A stretch of 64,000 nucleotides of DNA, taken from NCBI GenBank assembly GCA_944989445.1, contig CALYLW010000127.1, forward strand, positions 1,274,494 through 1,338,493. The letters are read 5' to 3'. This DNA comes from Ampullaceana balthica. Taxonomy: Eukaryota > Mollusca > Gastropoda > Lymnaeidae. Under the pieces are notes generated by a model. That model had not been told where the DNA came from, did not search any database, and saw nothing but the letters and a program-made list of their open reading frames with translations. Below, piece by piece: positions 12,051 to 22,738 of the stretch (position 1 is its first letter; each line of letters starts with the position of its first letter). The position numbers and the translations under genes are program-made.

Positions 12051-12867
12051 TGCCTTTTCACGTTGCATGGCGGTACATTTTTTCATGCGTTCGGGTACCT
12101 TTTTTTTAAAGAAAAAAAACTACTGCAAATAATATAGCAAAATAATTTGGTAATCACAAAGTAACCATGCCTTTTCACGTTGCATGGCGGTACATTTTTT
12201 CATGCGTTCGGGTACCTTTTTTTTTAAAGAAAAAAACTACTGCAAATAATATACCAAAATAATTTGGTAATCACAAAGTAACCATGCCTTTTCACGTTGC
12301 ATGGCGGTACATTTTTTCATGCGTTCGGGTACCTTTTTTTTTAAAGAAAAAAACTACTGCAAATAATATAGCAAAATAATTTGGTAATCACAAAGTAACC
12401 ATGCCTTTTCACGTTGCATGGCGGTACATTTTTTCATGCGTTCGGGTACCTTTTTTTTTAAAGAAAAAAACTACTGCAAATAATATAGCAAAATAATTTG
12501 GTAATCACAAAGTAACCATGCCTTTTCACGTTGCATGGCGGTACATTTTTTCATGCGTTCGGGTACCTTTTTTTTTAAAGAAAAAAACTACTGCAAATAA
12601 TATAGCAAAATAATTTGGTAATCACAAAGTAACCATGCCTTTTCACGTTGCATGGCGGTACATTTTTTCATGCGTTCGGGTACCTTTTTTTTTAAAGAAA
12701 AAAACTACTGCAAATAATATAGCAAAATAATTTGGTAATCACAAAGTAACCATGCCTTTTCACGTTGCATGGCGGTACATTTTTTCATGCGTTCGGGTAC
12801 CTTTTTTTTTAAAGAAAAAAACTACTGCAAATAATATAGCAAAATAATTTGGTAATCACAAAGTAAC
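12051..12867. repeat. 117-bp tandem array, seven nearly identical copies
   Basis: Units start TGCCTTTTCACGTTGCATGG at 12051, 12168, 12285, 12402, 12519, 12636 and 12753, exactly 117 bp apart. Copies differ by only a few bases, for example a T-run length and GCAAAA/CCAAAA in one unit. Each holds TTTTTTTTTAAAGAAAAAAA, a near-palindrome, and ends TTTGGTAATCACAAAGTAAC. The near-identity implies recent expansion or homogenisation. No coding potential. Confidence 0.97.
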
Positions 12868-13027
12868 AAACAAAAACTCTAAAGTTAAAAATATGATTAA
12901 CAAAGAAATATTTATTTTGAATTTTTAAAAAAGCAGCAAAGATTATAAAAAATATGAAGTAAATATGAAAGCATATATTATATTCATTATCGTTCTATAA
13001 TTAACTTATAATAAATAGTTTGAGAAT

Positions 13028-14030
13028 TTAATCGGCATCCTTCCGTCTCGCAAGACGATGGTGCGTCACCGTTGGGTTGCATTTCCTCGTGTGACTGTGC
13101 AGTCCTATCCTTGAGTGACAGTCTTTACCACAGCTTTTGCACACGAGTTCTGTGCTTCCCAATGTTTTGGCCTTTCTTATAGCTCTTCTGTCTGTAGCGT
13201 CCTCCATACTTCGCTCTTCGGCTACTATGATGCCCTCTTTTACAACTGTGCGCCACGTAGATCGGTCTTCTGCCTTACACTCCCAGTCGCTTGTGCGTAC
13301 GCTGGCTGCTTTCATGTCCCTTTGGCAGACATCTTTAAATCGCAGACGGGGGCGACCTGTCTTCCTCTATCCCGATGTCAGTTCTCCATATAGGAAGTCC
13401 TTGGGGATGCGGTCAGGGCTCATTCTTTTTACATGTCCTAGCCATCTCAGGCGTTTTTCAATAAGGATTTAGAAAATGCTTTGTGTATTGGCATGCATCA
13501 GGACCTCACTATTTAATGCCAAGGATGAGACGCAGGCACCTCAAGTGAAAGCTATTAAGCTAGCACTTATGGTATGAATAAGTGGTCCATGTCTCGCTAC
13601 CGTATAGCAGCGTACTGATGACGCAGGCTCGATAGACACAGTTTGGTTTTCTCCGTTAGCTTGGTGTTTTGCCAGACCCATTTATTTAGTTTAGCTATTG
13701 TGGCAGCTGCCTTGCCAATTCTACTGTTTATTTCGTCCTCGATGGACAGTGTATTGGAGACCTTAGACCCCAAGTAGGTGAAGCTGTCCATAACCTGCAC
13801 GTTTTCATTGTGGATATTAATGTTAGGAGGAGAACGTGTGTCTTGGGCCATGATGTTTGTCTTTTTCAAGCTGATTTGCAGACCAAATTCTTTGCAGGCG
13901 TTGTAGAACCTTGACAAGAGTTAGTTGCAAGCCAGTTTCTGTGTGTGCTATCAGTGCCGCATCAGCTGCAAACAGTAGTTCACGAATTAGGACATCTTTC
14001 GTTTTGGTTTTGGCTCGGAGAACTTACATA
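13028..14030 (-). pseudogene. 5'-truncated LINE, RT thumb and C-terminal zinc finger
   Basis: On the minus strand from 14030: a degraded RT palm (ELLFAADAALIAH near 13960-13985), then the motifs LQISLKKTNIMAQ and FTYLGSKVS (13597-13917). The C-terminal region RSTWRTVVKEG with finger CKSCGKDCHSRIGLHSHTRKC follows at 13028-13315. Frames change between the segments, so the copy is dead. The 3' end shares the hairpin and GGATGCC terminus with the LINE at 4171. Same broad lineage as the copies at 4171 and 23830. Confidence 0.85.
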
Positions 14031-14625
14031 CACATATTCTTGTGAGATGCCCACAATTTTTTTTTAAAAAGCCTAAGTTCAAATGCAGTTCAAAACAACA
14101 ACAAAAAAACAACAACAACAAAATTATTTTTAAAAAAAATAAAACTGTGACATCAAAACACAAACAACATAACCCGTGAAATATTACATGCTCTTAAAAA
14201 CATATTTCGTTTAAAGTAAAATTTATTTCGGCTCTTTAAGTATAAGAGAAATATCCACGCTTTATAAAGCTTGCTATTGGTCTATGAGTTAGTCAGTCAA
14301 TTGCTTTATGTTTTGTATAAAACTATAGATAACACTGTCTAAAAATAACTAAGTTTAAATACGTTTATTATAGCAAGAAAGAAACTCAATTAATCTCGAC
14401 ACCAAAACACATCCCCTATTCAAAACAAGCGTTCCATAGCGAAAAGTGGGAAAACACGCGCGATACAGATGATAATTAAACCTTTTTTCCAGAGTACTTC
14501 AAAAGCGTATCATACTGACTATATTAGCTCGCTTATGCATCAGATATAATATATATTAGTTATATAGAGAGCACAGATAATAAAATCGTACAAGTACAAT
14601 GGTCAACGGTGTGCCTCTGTTTGAA
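14031..14625. other. Intergenic, nothing recognised
   Basis: A+T-rich with poly(A)-rich patches around 14100-14145. No supported feature. Confidence 0.5.
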
Positions 14626-14753
14626 ATTGCCTACTAAGTTGTCTGTTTTGTAGGAGATAAGAACACAAATTGCCTACTAAGTTGTCTGTTTTGTAGGAGA
14701 TAAGAACACAAATTGCCTACTAAGCTATCTGTTTTTTTAGGATATAAGAACAA
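14626..14753. repeat. 43-bp tandem repeat, three copies
   Basis: Units begin ATTGCCTACTAAG at 14626, 14669 and 14712. The first two are nearly identical; the third has several substitutions. Each carries GTCTGTTTTGTAGGA or a variant. Confidence 0.95.
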
Positions 14754-15094
14754 AAATGCGCGTCTCAAAACAAGATTCTAAAATAAATAAACGTGTTGAG
14801 CAATTCGCTTTTTTGTTTGTTTTGGGTGGGGTTTTTATGTAGCTTTACCACCGAAGGTGCTCTTTAACTATTCATTTATCACTCACATCGATAAGAATTT
14901 TATATAGCTCAACTTGAAAGTTAGCCTTCAAATAATTTATGAGCATCATTATTTATAAGGTTCATTGAAAAAGAGGTTCACAGGAATAAACAGGTCATTA
15001 CATGATAAATAGTGGGCGTACGTGAGTTTCAGCGCTGATACTTTTATCTCTTATTGTACACTGGACTGCTTTGAATAGGCAAGAGACTGTCACT

Positions 15095-15247
15095 CACAGG
15101 CGTAACAACGACTTGGCATCGGGGCAGTTGCCAAGGGCTAATCCTTCAATAATCTATTTATTCTGTATAATTAATTATTTTCCCTATTTCTCAAGGGCAC
15201 CAAAAATGAATTAGCCAACGGCGCGGAACACCCAGTTACGCTTCTGC
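15095..15247. mobile_element. Short palindromic-ended MITE
   Basis: CACAGGCGTAAC at the left and GTTACGCTTCTG at the right form an imperfect inverted repeat. TGTCACT is repeated at 15088-15094 and 15248-15254 as a likely target duplication. The interior is non-coding. Confidence 0.5.
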
Positions 15248-15509
15248 TGTCACTAATTTCATTTGGATTTTGGGTTTTACACAATTATGTTTGTTTAAAT
15301 GTGAGAAAGAAGAAGTGAGTATGTTAAAGTTAATTAATGATTTATAATTTAAAAGGAATTAATGCTTTTCCAGGTTCTGGTCTCTCCACATAGCAATGCC
15401 CAGTTTTAATTGCACAGCCTGGAAATAACCATTGGCGTCAATGTAGCAGGCGCTGGTCATACAATTATAAAAAATTTATGCACATTTTCTTCTACATTGG
15501 TGTGTGGCA

Positions 15510-15674
15510 GAGCCGTCTTTACACTATGTTGGGCCCCCGGGCAAAGAAATAGTGTTGGGAATAAAAAAATAAATATATATTTAATATATATAAATAAACA
15601 TATTCCCATTGGGCCCCTATGCTCGTGGGCCCCCGGGCAAATGCCCAATGGACCTATGCGTTAAGGTGGCCCTG
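15510..15674. mobile_element. hAT-like MITE, family G copy 1
   Basis: Starts CAGAGCCGTCTTTACAC and ends TTAAGGTGGCCCTG, with the GGGCCCCCGGGCAAAGAAATAG block and its inverted counterpart inside. It matches 33223-33401 closely. The flanks (GGTGTGG / GTGTGTGG) are an imperfect duplication. Open frames across it are repeat artefacts. Confidence 0.75.
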
Positions 15675-16526
15675 GTGTGTGGGATAGTGCAACAGTACAA
15701 ATACTACACCGCATGAGCAGTCTACGGTCTAATATATACGGTATACCCATGATCGATTAGTATTGTTTTATTTCGTTTAAAAATAAATAAATTGGCAGTA
15801 GCTGGGAGTCTGCATTTGTGTGTATGTGTGAGAGAGAAATAGGTAGAGGGCGAGTATGTGAGAGAATATATTTGTTGGAATATTGCTTCTCAAAATTGAC
15901 CCAAATTAAAGTGTGTGCACCTAACTAACCTCGATGACAAAACTGTATGGTCAGGACACCAGTGAGTAACCGCCACTTTACATATATATTACATTTCAAT
16001 TTTCAGTAGCTTTCTTGTGAAACTTTAAAATAAAAAATATTACCCACCACTATTGACCATCAAAGCTTTCAAAATTATTTATCAACTTTGTTTGACTTGC
16101 TGATCTCTGTCTGTGTTGAAACTCTGGACGTTGACCCAAAACCGAAGACAATGCCAATATAATTAAACGAAACATAATTTTTTTTAATGGATTTTCCAGG
16201 GATAGAAAAATGTCATATAAAGGAAAATAAGCGAACGAATTACCGGTAATTGACATAAAAAAAACTTAATGTAATTTATGGTTTAATCCTAAACAGTAAC
16301 TAGTAATTAATTATAGCAAATACTTTTAAAACTATTAAATTTAATTATTCTTTAAGCTGTCACAAGAACGCATTTAAATGTGTAATTGTAATTAAATGTG
16401 CAATAAACTTTGGAGAAACCATGCAAAAGTTACTTTCAGTTTTAACTAAATCTGAGATTTGCCTACATCGCAAGTTGTATTTGAATGTACGCTATTATAG
16501 AAACAAAATTTTGTTTTCCATTTTAG

Positions 16527-16668
16527 AGCACGGAAGGGCAGAGCCCGCAAGGGCAGCTCAGCAAGGGTATCACCTAGAAGGGTACCCAAAAGAAATGGTG
16601 CCCATGGCAACGCAGTCAAGTAAGCTGTAAATAACGGGATGCCACCCCCCCCCCATCCAAAAAATAAA
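16527..16668 (+). CDS. Possible terminal exon with poly(A) signal, unknown gene
   Basis: A TTTTCCATTTTAG acceptor (to 16526) precedes an open frame ending at a TAA at 16628-16630. The peptide runs HGRAEPARAAQQ..., ending MATQSSKL. An AATAAA lies at 16663-16668. A degenerate second copy with its own CCATTATAG acceptor starts near 16704 and shares the GQSPQ-Q frame, so this may be a duplicated alternative last exon or simply a repeat. The product is not recognised and no upstream exon was found. Confidence 0.3.
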
Positions 16669-16824
16669 TAATTAATTTCTAAAAAACACTTTGGCCATTA
16701 TAGATTGCCACAGGGCAGAGTCCGCAAGAGCAGCCCCCAAAGGGGTACCAAAAAATAGATGATTTCCTGGACAACACTGTCCACAAGCAGTAGCAGTGGT
16801 GCGCCAAAATTAATTAATAAATAT

Positions 16825-18220
16825 TAGGGTTGTCGAAATTAACGATTAATTAATCAATTAATCTTTTTAAAAAAATTAATCGAATAAAATTAATGTAACG
16901 ATTAAAATTCGATTAAAATTTTAGAAAATATTTCTTATATTTTTTCAATTTATTACTAATTTATATTTTTTGCTACTTACATACTTTTCCCTCGTATTAT
17001 TATTATTTATTTAGACATGCATACGTAAACAAAAATGGCGACTAATGACAGCACAGTTAAAGTTCAGCATTTAAGCGGAAAGTTGAGCAAACATTTTATT
17101 TTTAAGCTAATTGCGGATGGCAATTAAATCAGACGAATCAGATGCAGTACACGGTGCACAGGCCGAGCTGACGCGGTACCAAGAAGAAAGTTCCATTCCA
17201 GAAAAGAAGGATCCTCTCATGTGGTGGAAACTTAATAACCATCGTTTTCCTGTCCTAAGCAATTTTGTGCAAACAATTGTGTACCGGCAACCTCTGTTCC
17301 GTGTGAAGGACTGTTCAGATCTTCAGGATACGTCGTCAAGAAAATGCGATCATGTCTGCTTCCAGAAAATGTGAACTCTCTTGTGATGCCTACTTGATTA
17401 CTATAAAGTTACTGACAGTCAGTATACTGAATAAGTTTTATATTTAACTAACTCTACTTTGCTTTTAAGTTTTAGAAAAATTACTTACGTCAGTGCTACA
17501 GTTCGATTGTACATTTTTGTGTCTACTCTAAAGTTAGTAGTCATGGATTGTTGCAGATCAGATACAAATACAGTGCGACCCCGTTAATTCGCGGTAGTTC
17601 TGGTCAATATTTATGTAATTGTGACTTAGTTGAATCGGGATTTATCATCACTTAGTACAGATTTCAGTGTAACTTATTGAGCGATAATAAAGGATGCAAA
17701 TAAAAACGTATTTTCGTCTTAAAATTTTTATTTGAAATTAAATTAAATGTATACTCACGTATTATATATATCAATACATATCCTGTTACAACTTGTTTCA
17801 ATCCAATATATTAAAGGAACTTTAATTACACAATTACAGAAAAATCGGTAATTGTTTATAATTGATGCTTTGTAGTAAGCGGAATGTTAATTACAAGAAC
17901 CCGTATAACTTTTTGAAATCTTTAATTAATGTTTTTAAAAGAATATGTTTATGTTCATTTCAAGTTATTTCTTTATTAACCAGCTACTCAGCAATGATTG
18001 ATTTTTACTGTCATTTTTTTTCTTCCATATTTCTTGCATATCAGAACGAATTTGCCGTGTTACGTCAAAAAAATTTGGAGTCATGGAATTACCGCGACTT
18101 AGCCGATTTCGCGAAATAACGGGTTCCCACTGTAGTTTGGTCTATAAATGCGTTTTAATTAATCGATTAATTTTTTTCCCAATTGATCGAAAAACATTTT
18201 TTAAATCAGAACCAGCCCTA
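16825..18220 (+). mobile_element. hAT (BED-finger type), internally deleted, family T copy 1
   Basis: Ends TAGGGTTG...CAGCCCTA with a perfect 8-bp target duplication ATAAATAT at 16817-16824 and 18221-18228. The long A+T-rich ends carry ATTAACGATTAATT repeats. A transposase start MATNDSTVKVQH (17034) leads into the BED-finger approach KLSKHFIFKL. Coding then jumps to the hAT dimerisation tail: DPLMWWKLNNHRFP in one frame and VPATSVP...SSGYVVKK...SCLLPENV in another (17210-17390). The catalytic core is gone. The 17571-18132 element is inserted near its 3' end. Confidence 0.9.
17571..18132. mobile_element. Tigger/pogo-like MITE
   Basis: Inverted ends CAGTGCGACCCCGTTAATTC and GAAATAACGGGTTCCCACTG are flanked by TA dinucleotides (17569-17570, 18133-18134), as for Tc1/mariner/pogo elements. 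The 562-bp interior is A+T-rich and non-coding. It is nested in the hAT at 16825-18220. Confidence 0.75.
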
Positions 18221-18713
18221 ATAAATATGTTTAGGGTTACAGTATATATACATTTTAAAATAAAACATTTGGTACCGTGTCAAAATGAAGAAAATTGACG
18301 TTGATTGGCTACAGTGTTAGATAAGGTGCCAGCAATAGGACAGTGCAGACTCCAGATTTGAACCCACAATGGAAACATTTTAAGGCTGACGCTAAAAAAA
18401 ACGAGACTTAGTGTATTCGATGAGACTGGCGGAAGAGCTTGGAAGAACTAAAAATACAAGCACATGGCAGGCTTTGAAAGAGGGCCTATTTTCCTATAGG
18501 ATTTAAATGATTAAATGACGAATGATGGTGATTTTCTAAAAACTGAATCATGCATTAACAATGTTTCCTGCCTTTATTTAGATGATGTCCCACTCTCAAA
18601 TTCTACAGCAATGTCCAATCTTACCATTATACGAATTTTCAGCTATAGAGATACTCATGGTTCGGTAACCGTTATCCGATTCTGGCTAAATCACGCATCA
18701 TATTCGTTTAAGC

Positions 18714-19882
18714 CAGGGGTCTCCAAACTTTTCTGCTGGAGGGCCGCATAAACTGTCAAACAGCAGTCTGGGGGCCGACTACACACTAGAGGTCCAAATA
18801 AGAAAGAATCAAAACATAGATGCTGTTTTTAATTATATATTTAGTATTATTATATTTATACTATTAATATTATTTAATATTATATTTAATATTATTTAAT
18901 AATACATTGATACACTGCACATTATCATGAACATCTGTATTAGTGGAAATGGTGAAATTGTCTCATGGATGACAAAAGAGTAGATATTTCTGACTTTAGA
19001 TTTGATGTCCTTATCATCAACAGTGACCCGAGATTATCATCAGAGAAGTTAGTTCTCAAATTGTTCTTCACGTATTTCATCCTCGAAAATGTCTGTTCGC
19101 ACAAGTATGTTGTTCCAAAGATTGATTGGTACCTTGATGCAAATGCTTAGACATTAGGAAAATACTGGTAAAAACTCACAAGTCATTCTTTGAACTTGTC
19201 CCTAAGTAGGTCATTTGCTTGCAAATCTGAGCAACTGGCCACATCTGCTTCAAATGGATTTTAGAATAGCCTCACATCTTCTGCCTTTGAATCCAAGTCA
19301 GATAACTTCTCCGGAAACTGTAGCTGGGGGTCTTTGATGATATCACATGCAAATGATGTGGGGAACTCAGCTGTTGCTTCAGCCATGAAGACCTTGGACT
19401 GCTGAAAGTGTGTCAAGTTGTTGGCCTGTACTTGTTCCAAAAACAAGACAAGTTCAGATCTGAAGGCCTTTAGATAATTGTAGAGATCACAAACTAGATT
19501 TTTCTCTCCTTGTAGTTTTAGGTTCAGAAATTTTAAATGACCAGTAATGTCTGCAGCAAAGGCCAATTTCCATACACACTCTTCATCAGACAGTAATGGC
19601 TGTGAGTTTCTTTTACTTTCTAGGAAGTCGTGTATTTCCTTTCTTAATTCAAATACTCTACTCAGAACTTTCTCACAACTTAGCCATCTTGAAATCATAT
19701 AAAATAGAAACTCTTCATTTAATGAGAGAAGCTATAGTCGAATTCCGGAAATGGCGGTGTTTGATTTCGCTAGTGTTATTCGCGAAATGGTAAACAACAG
19801 ATAAAAACAGTATCTTTTTATATTAAATGGTCTCAAGGGGCCGGATTAGAGGGCCTCGCGTGCCATAGTTTGGAGACCCCTG
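18714..19882 (-). mobile_element. hAT element with transposase remnant
   Basis: Inverted ends CAGGGGTCTCCAAACT / AGTTTGGAGACCCCTG and a perfect 8-bp duplication GTTTAAGC at 18706-18713 and 19883-19890. The minus strand carries transposase coding at 19261-19698, with RVFELRKEIHDFLE and LAFAADITGHLKFLNLKLQG, the style of GTF2IRD2/EPM2AIP1-like hATs. Downstream, in another frame (about 18955-19115), is the dimerisation tail TYLCEQTFSRMKYVKNNLR. The N-terminal half is missing. It sits immediately 3' of the EGF receptor exon. Confidence 0.92.
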
Positions 19883-19913
19883 GTTTAAGCCAACTGTTGA
19901 CCTTTTTTCTCAC

Positions 19914-21394
19914 CTGAATCCTTATGTTTAAACATTTGCACACGAAAATGTGCATCGCTTGGCTAATATCGAGAAGCACAATTAGCACCAGCGCACTCAT
20001 CAAGAAGACGATAGCAATGAAAGAATTGGTCACAGATGACCCTCGCTTATCTACAGCACTGGTCTTCCTCCTCACAAAAGATCCGGTCTCTCTGTTGGGC
20101 ACGGTCAGCTCCAGCGTCATCTTCTTAATGGCTCGTTGAACAGCTGGTTCGGACTCATTCATTCTCATATAAGTCGTCAGCGAGGAGCAAGGGCACAACA
20201 TGCTCTGGTGGACGGTCTTCAAACATGAACTTTTGTCTGCGGCCAGTCTAAACCCGTGAGGACAAGAGCAGTAGAACGAGCCTGGGATGTTGTGGCAGTA
20301 ACCCTGACATGGATTTAATGTCCGCTCCGACTTGTACGTTTCGTTTCTTGAAGTCATGCTCAAATGCCCACCAGTATAATTATTTGAGAATTTGCTCATA
20401 TCAGTGGATATCACCGGCTGATGCGGATTTGAACTGCATTCGTCGATGTCGTCACATGTGTGATTGTCCTCTGCCAGTTGAAACCCTGGATGACATTCAC
20501 AAGTGTATGAACTTAGGATTTTCTGACAGATTTGACCACACTGGTGTTGGCCGAGCGAGCATTCATCAAAGATATGACACGTAGTGTTATCCTCGTCCAA
20601 AGTGTAACCATGACTACACGAGCATTTATAGGAGCCTTCCGTGTTGACACAGTCTTGTTCACATAAGCTTTTGCCTTCTATGTCTTCTACACACTCATCA
20701 ATATCCACACACGCGTCATTGTCAGATTTTTCGAAGCCAGAAATGCACTCGCATTCAAAAGAACCTTGCGAGTTGACACATGTTTGGTGTGGGTCCGTAC
20801 AGTGGTTATGTGGCGGCACGCACTCGTCTATATCGCTACACGAGTGACCATTCCTCGACAGATTGTATCCGAATCTACAGAGACATTCATATTTATTATC
20901 AGTTTCTCTGCAGTCCTGCGAGCAGTTGGCTGTTTGGCAGTGATTTACCTGTTTACACAACAGGAAATAAGATATGAAATTAAACATTTCCAAGGGCCCT
21001 CTTGTCAGTTGGAAATGAGTTAAGTTCCTTTCCATGTACGTGTGGCAATTAGCATTGCAATCGTGAGAGCATTCGTTGTATATATAGATGTTTTCGTTAA
21101 TAATCTCATTTACCCATGAGTAACAAATACCAATCGGCGATGGCGTAGCCATACAAGTGATGTTAATCAGTATGATATTGGAACTTGAAGGGTGATTTTC
21201 GAAATACAATTTTAGATAGGTGGCAACTGCGTTGTACTCATGTTGTGTCTCAAACAGAACAAGTTGCTGTGTTTTGGCCAAACACTCCGCGATGTCCTGG
21301 GATATGTTGTGAGAACCGTTTAACAGACGGTATCTCTGGTTGTCTATTTGAAAACTTATGAAATCGAAAGAAGAATTGGTTGTTGGCCAGATAC
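19914..21394 (-). CDS. Exon 2 (CTLD-like, EGF 1-5, TM) of the receptor
   Basis: Uninterrupted over 1481 bases, which argues that local sequence quality is good. The fifth EGF repeat is unusual: after DIDECSSNPHQP an insert of about 35 residues rich in Ser/Asn/Thr precedes the second cysteine (NPCQGYCHNIPGSFYC). N-glycosylation sequons (NGS, NIS, NIT, NLT, NCS, NET) are frequent before the membrane span, fitting an extracellular location. Confidence 0.85.
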
Positions 21395-21728
21395 CTGTTG
21401 AGAAGAATTTTTTTAATTTTAATTTATAAGAAAAATACATATACACTATACACTATAAACGTTGCACGAATTTCACGATACATAAGTTAACACGTGATTT
21501 ACAACTTATACTCTTCTTCCTGGTGACAAAAGAAATGTTTGAGCTTATTTTCATAAATATTAAATATAAATAAATCGTATAATTAAATCGTGAAATGAAG
21601 CCTGAAGATTATTTTTTTAAAAATGTTTTTATCAAGTTTTAAAATACAGATGCCTATGGTAAGGAGTAAATATAATTCTCACCTGAAAATAAGCTGGGTA
21701 AAAGAAAGAACAAACTTTCCAAATGCAT
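19914..21728 (-). CDS. CTLD-like/EGF-repeat single-pass membrane receptor, 3' end not found
   Basis: Exon 1 (21728-21683) starts with ATG and encodes a signal peptide (MHLESLFFLLPSLFS). It ends CAG|GTGAGA. Exon 2 (21394-19914) begins after a CAACAG acceptor in the matching phase and ends CAG|GTGAGA in phase 0, giving 509 residues so far. Domains: residues 17-150 look like a degenerate C-type lectin domain (DIAECLAKTQQLVLFET, CYSWVNEI, FLLCKQ). Five EGF-like repeats follow, four with DxDEC-type calcium-binding starts and the CxCxxGF ending. Then a basic juxtamembrane stretch and a helix SFIAIVFLMSALVLIVLLDI. CTLD plus EGFs plus one membrane span recalls CD93/thrombomodulin by architecture only. 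It is likely a surface receptor or adhesion protein with the tail in the cytosol. Without splicing at 19914 the frame runs into the hAT at 19882. The downstream tail exon was not identified. Confidence 0.85.
21683..21728 (-). CDS. Exon 1 (signal peptide) of the CTLD/EGF receptor
   Basis: 46 coding bases: 15 codons plus one base, ending TTTTCAG with GTGAGA as donor. The short hydrophobic peptide with Leu/Phe core is a signal peptide. Phase 1 matches the exon 2 acceptor at 21394, producing a glycine across the junction. Confidence 0.75.
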
Positions 21729-22669
21729 ACTTGCGTGTCAAATTAAAAACTTAAAGGTAAAATCAAGTTATTGGTTATAAAATTTCTTTCTCATTTTAAG
21801 CCCACGAGAGTGATCACGCGAAAGTGAAGCAATTTTAAAATAGTTTTCATACTTTATTTATTTTAGTTAACAATATTTAAAGAATACATAAAACAATATA
21901 AGATATTGTAGATGTTATCAAGAATTAACATTTGCAACACACAGGTTATATAGCTAAAGAAAAGGGTTATCGGACCACCAGTGAGCGCACGTCACAAAAG
22001 GACCCATAATTGAGATTGAACGAAATGACAACGATAACCAGATTAAGTTTTTCTTTTTTCCAGAACACCTGATAAGATGCGGGTGTCACTTTAACTTTAA
22101 GTAGCAAACAGTATCGAATTTCTTTGGACACGATTTGACAAAACAAAAGCTTTAAATTTACACCCAAAAAATTAATCAATAAATTTCTTCGTGAATTAAA
22201 CAAAAAATATTGACTCGAGAACTTCAAGGTAACATCAATAAATTTCTCGATAATTCGTGTTTATTTCTTATACATCATTTAGTTAAGATCGACCGTTTTA
22301 ATTCATCGTAAGATTATTGAGAATCATAGAGTCTTAGTCTTTGCCTCGGTCAACTTGTAGGGGCTTGAGGCACCCAGATGGAAGTCTAATTATTCATTCT
22401 GTCTAATGATTTATCATCATAGAGTTTACACGATGCGTTCCTTAGAACTGTTGAAATTTTAGATTGCAAAAATAGTTGCTACAGAAATAATGAATAATGA
22501 ATGTTTAGTGTCGTGAACGACAATAGCTTTTTAGTTATGGAAAAAACAAGTGAACAGTGATTAGCGACCCTCTGTGATGTCAATATTCCCTACGTAGATA
22601 TAATTCCTACAAGTGAATTAAATAGAGTGTAAAATAAATGTAATTTGTGTTTGAATATATTCGTATAAG

Positions 22670-22720
<51 letters not shown>

Positions 22721-22738
22721 TCGTATATATATATATAT
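21729..22738. other. Upstream region of the receptor gene
   Basis: Presumed promoter side of the minus-strand receptor. A CCAAT-like box (minus-strand ACCAATAACTTG) lies near 21770, about 45 bases before the ATG. No TATA box or upstream exon is clear. (AT)n from 22674 to 22738 closes the region. Confidence 0.35.
22674..22738. repeat. (AT)n microsatellite
   Basis: Long AT dinucleotide run that served as insertion site of the following hAT element. The matching right-hand run is at 23570-23653. Confidence 0.95.

Noticed and set aside
16050..16256. Candidate cytoplasmic-tail exon of the CTLD/EGF receptor on the minus strand
   Set aside because: The frame ending EFQHRQRSASQTKLINNF is plausible as a tail, but no acceptor gives phase 0 into that frame.
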